Below, piece after piece: positions 1 to 6,503 of a stretch of 6,860 bases of DNA. The notes beneath the pieces are model-generated. The model searched no databases and was not told the DNA's origin. It saw only the letters and a program-made list of their open reading frames with translations. Position 1 is the first letter of the stretch; each line of letters begins with the position of its first letter. Location: positions 1 to 6,860 of the forward strand of contig CAKUJN010000102.1 of the NCBI GenBank assembly GCA_934661735.1, read 5' to 3'. This DNA is from an uncultured Oscillospiraceae bacterium. Its GTDB lineage: Bacteria > Bacillota > Clostridia > Oscillospirales > Oscillospiraceae. The position numbers and the translations under genes were made by a program.

Positions 1-417
1 TATGAAAGCCAGATGGCGCTCATCCGCGACCGGCAGCTGGAAAATCCCATGGAGCAGGTACAGCAGGCTGCGGACGCAGCGGCACTTCTTTCCATGCAGC
101 AGGAGGTTCGTCGGGTGGCGATGGACGATAAGATCATTGATTATATCACGCGGCTGGCAATGGCCTCACGCGAGCATCCGCTGCTCCGGCTCGGGATCAG
201 TCCGCGCGGTGCGCTGGCGGTGTCCAGAATGGCAAAGGCCTGCGCATATCTGCACGGGCGCGACTATACGCTGCCGGAGGATGTGCAGGAGATCTTTGCG
301 GATGTCTGCGCACACAGAGTGCTGCTTTCCCAGCAGGCAAAGACACAGCAGAGCACCGCGCAGGACGTCATGCGGACGCTTCTGCAGGAAGTTGCGCTGC
401 CGGACGCAGCGTTTTGA
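1..417 (+). CDS. MoxR-family AAA+ ATPase, C-terminal fragment (5' end outside window)
   Basis: The open frame enters from the left edge (first codons Y-E-S-Q) and ends at a TGA at 415-417. The 138 visible residues match the C-terminal lid and sensor-2 region of MoxR ATPases: an 'ESQMALIRDRQ..NPMEQV' stretch, then 'IIDYITRLAMASREHPLLRLGISPRGALAV', then 'GRDYTLPEDVQEIFADVCAHRVLL'. The S-P-R-G motif carries the sensor-2 arginine of the family. The Walker A, Walker B and arginine-finger motifs lie upstream, so completeness of the ATPase core cannot be judged. MoxR proteins are cytoplasmic hexameric ATPases thought to act as chaperones, usually encoded next to DUF58 and transglutaminase-type or VWA proteins, as here. 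The next gene begins two bases after the stop, which implies co-transcription and translational coupling. Family confidence is high; the cellular client is unknown. Confidence 0.92.
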   Translation, partial: YESQMALIRDRQLENPMEQVQQAADAAALLSMQQEVRRVAMDDKIIDYITRLAMASREHPLLRLGISPRGALAVSRMAKACAYLHGRDYTLPEDVQEIFADVCAHRVLLSQQAKTQQSTAQDVMRTLLQEVALPDAAF

Positions 418-419
418 GT

Positions 420-1535
420 ATGACAGGCCGTAGAATTCTCTGGGGCATTCTGCTGGCTGGCGTGCTTGGGCTGTATCTGTTTGCGAACAGCGCGGGAACG
501 CTCTGCGTGCTGCTTGCCGCCGCGCTGCCGCTGCTGTCTGCCATACCGCTGCTGCTGCCGCGGCAGATCGTGCTTACGCTTTCTGCGCCGGAAGCCGCGG
601 TGCGCGGCGAGCCGCTGTCCTGCACGATCACTGTTTCTTCATCCGGTCTGCCCGCGCAATTTGAACTCACAGTTGAAGCCGAAAACGCCTTCACCGGCGA
701 ACGTTCTGCCAAGACCATGAAAATTTCCACCCGGAAACAGCCGGTGTCGCTTTCGTGGCAGCTTGCCGGAACGCACAGCGGAAATGTGCGTCTTTTCTGC
801 ACGCACGTCCGGGAGCTTGACTGCTTCGGACTGTTTTCCCGGAAGCGGATATGCACCGCGCAGGCCGGGATCCTGTTCCCGCCGCAGACCTTCCCGGTGT
901 CCGTCTGTCTGGATCAGGCGGCGGAGGTTTTACTGGACTGCGAGAGCTATTCCGCACAGAAAGCAGGAAATGATCCCGGCGAGACGTTCCGTATCCGCGA
1001 GTATGTGCCGGGCGACCCGATCCGGCAGATCCACTGGAAGCTGTCCGAAAAGACGGGAACGCTGATGGTGCGGGAGTTTGGTCTGCCGGCGGAAAACCGG
1101 CTGCTTCTGGCATTTCTGCCGGAGAGATCGCTTTCGCCGGAGCAGCTGGACACCATGCTAGATACGCTGGTCTCCGTCTCGTCGGAGCTCTTGCGGCAGG
1201 AGCTTCCGCATACGCTGCTCTATGATAGAGCGCTGCACGAAATTTCAGATCTGGAAGATCTGGAGCAGACCGTGCATACGCTGCTGCGCAGTGCGCCGGA
1301 GATCGAACGTACCGCAGCGTTCCTGCAGGAGCACCTGACGCTTTCCTACGCGCACATCGCGCTGATCGCAGCAAACGACATCCCTGTGGCGGAGGAACTC
1401 GCGCAGACCGGCTGTGTGAGCATTCTTTTCCCGGATGTCGAAGGTTTGCCGGAGATCGCTGAAACAGGCCGCGTCCGCGCTCACGCGTTCCGCGCGGATG
1501 CGCTGCGCGCCGGGACGCTCCATTTTGAATTGTGA
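420..1535 (+). CDS. DUF58 domain-containing membrane protein
   Basis: This is a 371-residue protein from the ATG at 420. A TTG at 414 overlapping the previous stop is in frame and would add two residues. No clear Shine-Dalgarno sequence is visible, so reinitiation after the MoxR gene is likely. The N-terminus has two hydrophobic segments (about residues 4-22 and 26-47), so the protein is probably membrane anchored. A beta-sandwich-like region follows. The DUF58 hallmark is at about residues 193-216: R-E-Y-x-P-G-D-P-I-R-Q-I-H-W-K-L-S, then a 'GTLMVREF' strand. The C-terminal part has the VWA-like alternating helix and strand pattern of the family. DUF58 proteins are encoded beside moxR and are presumed partners of the ATPase. 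Biochemical function is not established. Length is normal for the family and no damage is seen. Confidence 0.93.
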   Translation: MTGRRILWGILLAGVLGLYLFANSAGTLCVLLAAALPLLSAIPLLLPRQIVLTLSAPEAAVRGEPLSCTITVSSSGLPAQFELTVEAENAFTGERSAKTMKISTRKQPVSLSWQLAGTHSGNVRLFCTHVRELDCFGLFSRKRICTAQAGILFPPQTFPVSVCLDQAAEVLLDCESYSAQKAGNDPGETFRIREYVPGDPIRQIHWKLSEKTGTLMVREFGLPAENRLLLAFLPERSLSPEQLDTMLDTLVSVSSELLRQELPHTLLYDRALHEISDLEDLEQTVHTLLRSAPEIERTAAFLQEHLTLSYAHIALIAANDIPVAEELAQTGCVSILFPDVEGLPEIAETGRVRAHAFRADALRAGTLHFEL

Positions 1536-1544
1536 GGATGATCC

Positions 1545-2813
1545 ATGCAGATCGTTGATATCAGGCTGCCACAGGCAAAACAGGAAAACCGCATATTCCG
1601 CGCGGTCGGCTGCACCGCCGTTTATCTCGCAAGCGTGGGGGCGCTTTGCAGCATGGCGGGACTTGGCCGGACGCTGCTCGGTGCGTGGGGGCCCGGCATG
1701 ATGCTGCTGTTGGCGCTCTGTTTTCTGCCGAAGCAAGCAAAGATTCAAAGTATCGTCCGCCTTTCTCTCTTTCTGCTGCTTGGCGTTGCTGTGTTGGTTT
1801 TGTGGGAGTCCGTGCGCGACGGCGCTTGCCTTTTCCTGAACCGGCTGTTCGCCGCAAGTGAATTGCAGCAGGCCTATCTCTATGAAAAGCTGCCCGTTCA
1901 CGCGCCGCAGGCGGAACAGGCCGGATGCTTACAGACGGCAGCAATTTTGCTCGGATTGCTGCTTGCACAGCTTCTGACGCTGCCCGGCCGGTTCAGCCGG
2001 ACGCTTGTGCTGGCCGCGCTTTGCGGCGTGATGGCGTATCTCGGCGTTTTGCCGGAGCGCGGCTGGCTGATCGCGCTTGCGGGCAGCCTGTTGCTGACGC
2101 TTTTGCCGCAGGATGGCGGACTGCGACTGCGGCGGCTTCTTCCGATCGCCGCAGCATTTGTCTTTCTGGCAGCTGGCTGCTTGCTTCTGCCGGAAACGGA
2201 GAACGCGCAGCTTTCGGCATGGGAGGAGCGTGCGCGCGATCAGCTTGCCGTGCAGACGGCAGCCTACGGCGAGCTCCCGGCGCGGCAGGATATGCCTGTG
2301 GAACAAACGCCGCAGAGCGAACCGCCGACGTTCCGGCAGGAGCCCATGCAAAGCACGCTGGATGGCGACCGAGAGCCGCTTTCCCGTCCCATTCGCGCGG
2401 CGCTGGTGATCATTCTGTTGCTGTTGCTCCTGTTCGTGCCGTCCGTTTATCTGGACCGGCTGAAAAAGAAGCGAGAGCGAAACCGGGCCGGACTTTCGGA
2501 TGCGGATGCGCGCGTGTGTATCTGCGCCAGCTTCCGCTATGTGCTGCGCTGGCTGCGGCTTGCCGGTCTGGAGCCGGGAAATGTGCCGTTCGCAAGCTAT
2601 TCAGAGAAAATCGAAACGATTTTGGGGCCGGAGATCGCCGCACAGTATTTACAGGTTCTGCCGTTATGGCAGGAGACCGCTTACAGCACGCACGAGATGA
2701 CCGAGCAGCAGCGTGCGCAGATGCGCGCGTTTTTGCAGACTGCTGCGCCGCTCGTCTGGCAGAAGCTCTCCAAAAAGCAGCGGCTTTGGACAACATACTG
2801 GCTTGCACTGTGA
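1545..2813 (+). CDS. Polytopic membrane protein, TgpA/DUF4129-like but lacking a transglutaminase domain
   Basis: This 422-residue protein has its ATG at 1545, preceded by GAGGA (1534-1538), a well-placed ribosome binding site overlapping the end of the DUF58 gene. By hydrophobicity I count about seven N-terminal helices (roughly residues 20-40, 44-61, 70-87, 130-146, 153-169, 173-188, 199-216). A hydrophilic loop of only about 68 residues (217-284) follows, then a helix at 285-301, a basic KKKRER stop-transfer patch and a cytoplasmic tail of about 120 residues. The tail (R-Y-V-L-R-W-L-R-L-A-G-L ... F-A-S-Y-S-E-K ... Y-S-T-H-E-M-T) resembles DUF4129 tails of TgpA-type proteins. In the usual MoxR-DUF58 neighbourhood this slot encodes a transmembrane transglutaminase whose extracytoplasmic domain is roughly 200-300 residues with a Cys-His-Asp triad. 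Here that domain is absent. The gene is intact, so this is a non-catalytic variant rather than a broken gene. The assignment rests on topology and neighbours; sequence recognition is moderate. Confidence 0.75.
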   Translation: MQIVDIRLPQAKQENRIFRAVGCTAVYLASVGALCSMAGLGRTLLGAWGPGMMLLLALCFLPKQAKIQSIVRLSLFLLLGVAVLVLWESVRDGACLFLNRLFAASELQQAYLYEKLPVHAPQAEQAGCLQTAAILLGLLLAQLLTLPGRFSRTLVLAALCGVMAYLGVLPERGWLIALAGSLLLTLLPQDGGLRLRRLLPIAAAFVFLAAGCLLLPETENAQLSAWEERARDQLAVQTAAYGELPARQDMPVEQTPQSEPPTFRQEPMQSTLDGDREPLSRPIRAALVIILLLLLLFVPSVYLDRLKKKRERNRAGLSDADARVCICASFRYVLRWLRLAGLEPGNVPFASYSEKIETILGPEIAAQYLQVLPLWQETAYSTHEMTEQQRAQMRAFLQTAAPLVWQKLSKKQRLWTTYWLAL

Positions 2814-2830
2814 CAGAGCGAGGAATTTTG

Positions 2831-4069
2831 ATGAAGCGAATATTTTTGATCTTTCTATGTCTGACGATCCTTGGTACGCTGTGTGCCTGCCGGGTGCGCC
2901 TGATCGCAGACCCAGCGCAGGCTGACACGATCCTGCAGGAGCAGCAGGACGCGCAGCCGCCGCAGGAAGAAGAACCGCAGCCGCCCGCGCAGAAGGAGTC
3001 TGAGCCGCCGGAGCAGGAGCAGAAAGAAGAATCTTCTGCGGAAGAAACCCCGCCGGAGATGCCGCCTGACGAGCCGCCGCAGCCGGATGAAACCGCGCAG
3101 GCAGAACAGCCGGATACCTCCGTATCCGTGGCACAGACCGGCACGGCCGTCTATACCGAGCATCTGACGGCGGGCGTTACCGTGACCTATGACCCGAACG
3201 GCGGCGACAGCGCGGCTGTGTCCGCAAGCGTTACGCCCGGTCAGCCCTACGGCGCGCAGCCGGAGGCCGTCCGGCGCGGGTATGCGTTTGACGGCTGGTG
3301 GACGCAGCCGGATGGTGGAGAGCAGATTTTGCCGGAAACAATCGTTTCCGATGTGCAGGCGCATACGCTCTACGCGCATTGGCAGCGCCGGGACGCCGCG
3401 ACGCTGACCTTCGACCCGAACGGCGGCAGGATCAAGTCCAAGGATGCAACGTTGGCGCTCAGCGACGGCGACTGCTTTGGCTCGCTTCCCGTACCGCTGC
3501 GAGAGGGATATGACTTTGACGGCTGGTGGACGCAGATAGAGGGCGGCGAACAGATCCTGCCGGAAACCGTATTTTCCGGCACGGAGGACCGAACCGTCTA
3601 TGCACAATGGACATACGATCCGCTGGCGTTCTGGACCTTTACGCTGCAAAACAAGACGCAGCAGATCTATCTCTGCCAGCAGACCTCCATCTACTTTGAA
3701 ACGGAGACCGACGGCGTGACCCAGCAATACTGCGAGCTGATCACAGCGACAGGCTCGTTCAATATCGCGGAAAGCCGGGACGATGTCAACGTTACAGACG
3801 ATTGGGTGCAGGCGAAAAAGCCGCAGGTCGTCCTCAAATGCGCCGATTTGTCGCAGGCGGTATCCGTTCGCGCCTCGGTGCAGGCGCGTTTTCCGGAGCA
3901 GCAGATCATTTTGGTTTCTCCCTCGGCGCTCTGGGGCGACGAGGCGACCATACTTTACGCAAAGCTTGCGCTTGCCAAGCAGCTTTACGGCGACTGGTAC
4001 ACAGACGTCGATCTTGCAAAGGCTGCGCAGGAGCTGAACGTCAGTTCCATTCCCATCAGCTTTTCATAA
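2831..4069 (+). CDS. Surface lipoprotein with Pro/Glu/Gln linker, two InlB-type repeats and an orphan C-terminal domain
   Basis: This 412-residue protein starts at the ATG at 2831, with AGGAA (2821-2825) upstream. The frame is open further upstream, but that stretch overlaps the membrane-protein gene and has no signal peptide. Residues 1-19 form a lipoprotein signal (K-R, hydrophobic core, then L-C-A-C) with the lipidated Cys at position 20. Residues about 30-100 are a Pro/Glu/Gln-rich spacer, typical of a wall-spanning stalk. Two InlB B-repeat/Flg_new modules follow (about residues 116-184 and 191-260), each with D-P-N-G-G, G-Y-x-F-D-G-W-W and a closing Y-A-x-W. Residues about 261-412 form a mixed alpha/beta domain I do not recognise. 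It ends with 'ALWGDEATILYAKLALAKQLYGDWYTDVDLAKAAQEL', which vaguely recalls the last helices of periplasmic-binding-protein-like folds. The gap to the preceding stop is only 17 bases, so it belongs to the MoxR-DUF58 operon, and an intrinsic terminator follows. It is likely an outer-face component; its ligand is unknown. Confidence 0.85.
   Translation: MKRIFLIFLCLTILGTLCACRVRLIADPAQADTILQEQQDAQPPQEEEPQPPAQKESEPPEQEQKEESSAEETPPEMPPDEPPQPDETAQAEQPDTSVSVAQTGTAVYTEHLTAGVTVTYDPNGGDSAAVSASVTPGQPYGAQPEAVRRGYAFDGWWTQPDGGEQILPETIVSDVQAHTLYAHWQRRDAATLTFDPNGGRIKSKDATLALSDGDCFGSLPVPLREGYDFDGWWTQIEGGEQILPETVFSGTEDRTVYAQWTYDPLAFWTFTLQNKTQQIYLCQQTSIYFETETDGVTQQYCELITATGSFNIAESRDDVNVTDDWVQAKKPQVVLKCADLSQAVSVRASVQARFPEQQIILVSPSALWGDEATILYAKLALAKQLYGDWYTDVDLAKAAQELNVSSIPISFS
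3176..3382 (+). repeat. InlB B-repeat (Listeria-Bacteroides repeat) copy 1
   Basis: This 69-codon module inside the lipoprotein gene reads V-T-V-T-Y-D-P-N-G-G at its start, R-R-G-Y-A-F-D-G-W-W-T-Q in the middle and Y-A-H-W at its end. This is the beta-grasp-like repeat found in Gram-positive surface proteins. A 21-base stretch in it (3287-3307) is identical to one in copy 2. Confidence 0.9.
3401..3610 (+). repeat. InlB B-repeat (Listeria-Bacteroides repeat) copy 2
   Basis: The second module is 70 codons and begins six codons after copy 1. It has L-T-F-D-P-N-G-G, then G-Y-D-F-D-G-W-W-T-Q and Y-A-Q-W. Both copies share G-G-E-Q-I-L-P-E-T after the tryptophans. The 21 bases at 3515-3535 are identical to 3287-3307, which suggests a recent internal duplication or conversion. 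Confidence 0.9.
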
Positions 4070-4076
4070 GAACTTG

Positions 4077-4112
4077 CTTCCGGCTGCGCTTCGGCAACGC
4101 CGGAAGTTTTTT
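4077..4112 (+). terminator. Intrinsic terminator after the MoxR-DUF58-lipoprotein operon
   Basis: The 8-base arms CTTCCGGC (4077-4084) and GCCGGAAG (4099-4106) are perfectly complementary and are followed at once by six T (4107-4112). The interior holds a C-TTCG-G tetraloop motif (4089-4094) able to form a small nested hairpin. It begins eight bases after the lipoprotein stop codon. Confidence 0.9.
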
Positions 4113-4134
4113 CGCAAAAAATGCAGATCCGGAA

Positions 4135-4144
4135 CCCCCGGGGG
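4135..4144. promoter_or_regulatory. CCCCCGGGGG palindrome upstream of the SLH-gene promoter
   Basis: This is a perfect 10-base palindrome ending three bases before the -35 box of the promoter at 4148-4176. A closely similar element lies at the same distance from the promoter of the metal-sensor gene at 6504-6512. It is a possible protein-binding site; whether it acts as an operator, an activator site or a generic upstream element cannot be told from sequence. Confidence 0.45.
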
Positions 4145-4147
4145 AGC

Positions 4148-4176
4148 TTGCGGCAGGCAGGGTGGTTTGCTATATT
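4148..4176 (+). promoter_or_regulatory. Probable sigma-A-type promoter of the SLH nucleotidase-like gene
   Basis: TTGCGG (4148-4153) is followed by a 17-base spacer and TATATT (4171-4176), one base off the TATAAT consensus. The -35 box is weak (TTG only). Initiation would fall near 4183, giving a leader of about 54 bases. It sits directly after the terminator at 4077-4112 and in front of the only gene it could serve. The AGAGGA at 4221-4226, ten bases before the ATG, is the ribosome binding site. Confidence 0.65.
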
Positions 4177-4236
4177 GGTAAAAACGCAGAAATCTGCGCA
4201 GATACACTCCAGAGTGAAAGAGAGGAATCAAACAAT

Positions 4237-6270
4237 ATGAAAAAAGCACTGAGTCTTCTTCTGGTATTGGTCATGGTCCTTAGCCTGTGCTCTGTCACCG
4301 CTTTCGCGGCGGAGAACTACACCGGCAAGACTGTGATCCTTTTTACCGCCAACGTCCGCGGTGATGTGGACGTATATGCGAAGGTCGCCGCTGCAAAAAC
4401 GGCCTATGAAAACGCGGGTGCAGACGTAATCCTGGCCGATGCCGGCAACTTCCTGCAGGGCACAGCCGCGGCGAACAGCGACCGCGGTCTGGGCGTTTAC
4501 AACCTGATGGACGCGGCTGGCTATGACGTTGCGGCGATGGGGCTTGCGGAATTTGGTTACGCTGACGCCACGACCGGCTACGGTTACCACAAGAACATCA
4601 CGAAATACTACACACAGGCTGAACTGCAGAATGGTGCAGAGGCTCTGACCTACAACAAGGACATGAAGGGCGAGGTCACGGCGAACCGCGCGGAGAAAGC
4701 GGCTGCGACATTCACGGTTCTTTCTGCCAACGCCGCGTCGGAAACGGAATACTATTCCTTCGAAGCCAGTACGGTCCTTACGACAAAGAGCGGTCTGAAG
4801 GTTGGCTTTTATGGTTTGACCGCGGCCTCCGCCGCGGCGAATGTGCAGGACGGATGCCTGAGCGTTTCTGAGCCGAAGCCCGTAAAGCTGAACGCGGATG
4901 TGACGGTCTGCCTGTCCAATGCCGGTGTCAGCGGCAGCGAATACGGCGATCTTGTCATTGATGCGGGCAATGCGGAAACGGTCGGCGCGTATGTTATTGA
5001 CAATTCCAGCAAGACCGTGACTTCGCTCACGCCGGATCTGAGCGGCAGCGACGCGGAGATCGCCAAGAGTGCCGCCGCGCTGAAGGCAGCTGCCGGTAAA
5101 ACGGTCGGCCGCTCCGATGTTATCCTGACCGGCGCGGATTCCGCGAACTGGAACGGCGAGACGAATCTCGGCGATCTGACGACGGACGCACTGCGCTGGT
5201 ATGCACAGAACTACATCGATGGATACAACAAGAAGCTTCCGCTCGTTGCCATCCAGAACGGTGGAAACTGCGACAACTTCCTGTATTCCGGCGAGATCAC
5301 CGAAACAGATCTGCTAAAGGCACTCCCGTTCTCCCCAATGGGAATTGGTGTCATTGAACTGACCGGTGCGCAGCTTTTGGAAACCTTGGAAGCAGCTTCA
5401 CAGCAGGAAAACTGCCCGGGCTTCGCGCAGGTTTCCGGTCTGACCTACGCGCTTGACACCGGAAAGGAATATGACGCTGGCGAGGCCTACGGCAAGTTCT
5501 TCCGTGCAGACTCCGTCAGCCGCGTGACTATCACCTCCGTAAATGGTAAGGCATTTGACAGCAAGGCAACCTTCGCCGTTGTCTGCGACAATTTCCTGAT
5601 CAATGGAAATGACACCTACTACACGCTGAAGGAAGCCAAGGAAGCCGGCGCAGCCTACGCCAACAACGGCAACGGCGTAAAGGTCCGCGACGCTGTCGCG
5701 CAGTACATTCAGAAGCAGCTGAACGGTGTGATCGGCAGCAGTTACGCCAGCGCCCAAGGACGCATTTCACTGGAAAAGACCGACGAGGTGTTCCACGATG
5801 TCAAGGCGGCGGCCTATTACGCCGATGCCGTGAAATGGGCAAGAGAGAACAGCATCGTCAACGGCACCGGCAAGGAAACCTTCGGTCCGGACGCTAACAT
5901 GACCCGCGCCGCACTGTGGGCAGTGCTTGGCCGCGCAGCCGGCGCAGATGTTGACGGTGGCAGCCCGTGGTACCAGAAAGCGCTGGAGTGGGCAAAGAAC
6001 GAGGGCGTTTCCGACGGTACGAATCCGAACGGCAGCATCACGCGTCAGGAGCTTGTCACCATGCTTTACCGCAACGCCGGAAAACCGGCTGTGTCCGGCG
6101 ATCTTACCAAGTTCTCCGACGCGTCTACAGTCGCATCATGGGCGTCTGACGCAATGCTCTGGGCCGTTTCCGAGGGACTTGTCAAGGGCAGCGGCAGCAA
6201 TCTGAATCCGACCGCTACCGCGACCCGCGCACAGGTCGTCACCATTCTGTATCGCCTGATGGCAAAATAA
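4237..6270 (+). CDS. Secreted 5'-nucleotidase/UshA-like protein with three SLH domains; metal ligands lost (probable pseudoenzyme)
   Basis: This 677-residue protein starts at the ATG at 4237, chosen because the signal peptide begins there and AGAGGA precedes it; the open frame upstream crosses a terminator and promoter. Residues 1-24 are a Sec signal peptide with an A-F-A cleavage site. Residues about 29-250 align with the calcineurin-like metallophosphoesterase domain of 5'-nucleotidases: 'VILFTANVRGD' for ILHTNDxHG, 'DAGNFLQGT' for DaGDxxqGT, 'MGLAEFGYAD' for GNHEFDyG, 'FTVLSANA', 'KVGFYGLT', 'CLSNAGVSG' for LSHxG, and 'DAGNAET' for GHxHT. Every ligand position is altered: N39, R41, N71, L103, A104, N228, N245, E247. 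Residues about 285-505 are the 5'-nucleotidase C-terminal domain (NLGDLTTDAL at 310-319, NGG at 341-343, LPFSPMGIGVIELTGAQLLETLE, NGNDTYY at 456-462). The NGGGIR arginine is missing (NGGNCD). Residues 518-677 are three SLH domains for attachment to wall polysaccharide. The frame is intact with good codon use, so it is not a decayed gene. Activity as a nucleotidase is unlikely; its role is unknown. Confidence 0.92.
   Translation: MKKALSLLLVLVMVLSLCSVTAFAAENYTGKTVILFTANVRGDVDVYAKVAAAKTAYENAGADVILADAGNFLQGTAAANSDRGLGVYNLMDAAGYDVAAMGLAEFGYADATTGYGYHKNITKYYTQAELQNGAEALTYNKDMKGEVTANRAEKAAATFTVLSANAASETEYYSFEASTVLTTKSGLKVGFYGLTAASAAANVQDGCLSVSEPKPVKLNADVTVCLSNAGVSGSEYGDLVIDAGNAETVGAYVIDNSSKTVTSLTPDLSGSDAEIAKSAAALKAAAGKTVGRSDVILTGADSANWNGETNLGDLTTDALRWYAQNYIDGYNKKLPLVAIQNGGNCDNFLYSGEITETDLLKALPFSPMGIGVIELTGAQLLETLEAASQQENCPGFAQVSGLTYALDTGKEYDAGEAYGKFFRADSVSRVTITSVNGKAFDSKATFAVVCDNFLINGNDTYYTLKEAKEAGAAYANNGNGVKVRDAVAQYIQKQLNGVIGSSYASAQGRISLEKTDEVFHDVKAAAYYADAVKWARENSIVNGTGKETFGPDANMTRAALWAVLGRAAGADVDGGSPWYQKALEWAKNEGVSDGTNPNGSITRQELVTMLYRNAGKPAVSGDLTKFSDASTVASWASDAMLWAVSEGLVKGSGSNLNPTATATRAQVVTILYRLMAK
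5788..6267 (+). repeat. Three tandem S-layer homology (SLH) domains at the protein C-terminus
   Basis: The domains lie at about residues 518-567, 572-612 and 625-674 of the nucleotidase-like protein. Each has an aromatic/Asp start (F-H-D-V, S-P-W-Y, F-S-D-A), a helix with A-W or A-V-K-W, an 'EG/NS-V-x-G' turn and a T-R-x-E-like motif (MTRAA, ITRQE, ATRAQ). The repeats diverge at the middle position of the pocket motif; only the second keeps the usual Glu. SLH trimers bind pyruvylated secondary cell-wall polysaccharide in other bacteria. Confidence 0.93.
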
Positions 6271-6285
6271 AGCAGATCCCATTCC

Positions 6286-6321
6286 AAATGCCCTTCGTGC
6301 AGCTGGCGCGGAGGGCATTTT
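6286..6321 (+). terminator. Intrinsic terminator after the SLH nucleotidase-like gene
   Basis: AAATGCCCT (6286-6294) pairs with AGGGCATTT (6312-6320). The stem can extend inward through TCG/CGG with a G-U pair to a small loop. It ends in four T (6318-6321), a short tract, so termination may be moderate. It begins 15 bases after the stop codon. Confidence 0.65.
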
Positions 6322-6350
6322 GCATCCCCTGCACCGGATGCGGCTTTCTG
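6322..6350 (+). terminator. Possible second, weaker terminator hairpin
   Basis: GCATCC (6322-6327) and GGATGC (6336-6341) form a 6-base stem with an 8-base loop. A pyrimidine-rich tail (GGCTTTCTG, then TTTT) follows. It abuts the stronger hairpin and could be a back-up terminator or a chance stem. Confidence 0.3.
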
Positions 6351-6456
6351 TTTTGAATAATCCGCACAAAAATGAAGAATAGTTTTTGATAGTTTTCACA
6401 ATTCGAATCGTGATTTCAACAAACACAAGCCAGAAAAACACGCGCATCTCACAAGT

Positions 6457-6473
6457 TACCCCCGGAGGGGGTT
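6457..6473. promoter_or_regulatory. GC-tract dyad TACCCCC-GGA-GGGGGTT, candidate metal-repressor operator
   Basis: ACCCCC (6458-6463) and GGGGGT (6467-6472) are perfect inverted arms around a GGA spacer. The flanks T-A and T-T nearly complete a TAC5/G5TA dyad. Operators of CsoR/RcnR-family repressors are typically C/G-tract inverted repeats with A/T flanks, and the gene for such a repressor begins about 95 bases downstream. Function is inferred. Confidence 0.45.
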
Positions 6474-6503
6474 CCGATTTCTGCGCCGCGCACAAAATTT
6501 CAT

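Noticed and set aside
1245..1901. Antisense open frames opposite the DUF58 and membrane-protein genes
   Set aside because: They span the junction of two well-supported genes on the other strand, have no recognisable motif, and are explained by high GC content.
1925..2830. Upstream extension of the lipoprotein frame, giving an apparent protein of over 700 residues
   Set aside because: The extension lies out of frame inside the membrane-protein gene, is Ala/Arg-rich with no domain, and would bury the lipoprotein signal. The ATG at 2831 with AGGAA and a lipobox is clearly the start.
2855..3727. Long antisense open frame rich in Arg and Leu opposite the lipoprotein gene
   Set aside because: It is the reverse of the Pro/Glu/Gln-rich spacer and repeats in a GC-rich gene. 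It has no ribosome binding site, no domain and low-complexity composition.
3802..4236. Upstream extension of the nucleotidase-like frame
   Set aside because: It overlaps the lipoprotein gene, a terminator and a promoter. The signal peptide begins at 4237.
4237..6270. The nucleotidase-like gene as a decaying pseudogene
   Set aside because: The frame is intact over 677 codons, with signal peptide, anchoring domains, promoter, ribosome binding site and terminator. Substitutions are focused on the active site while fold residues persist.
6386..6414. TTGATA (6386-6391) as the -35 box of an additional promoter
   Set aside because: There is no acceptable -10 box 16-18 bases downstream (the sequence there is around CGTGAT).
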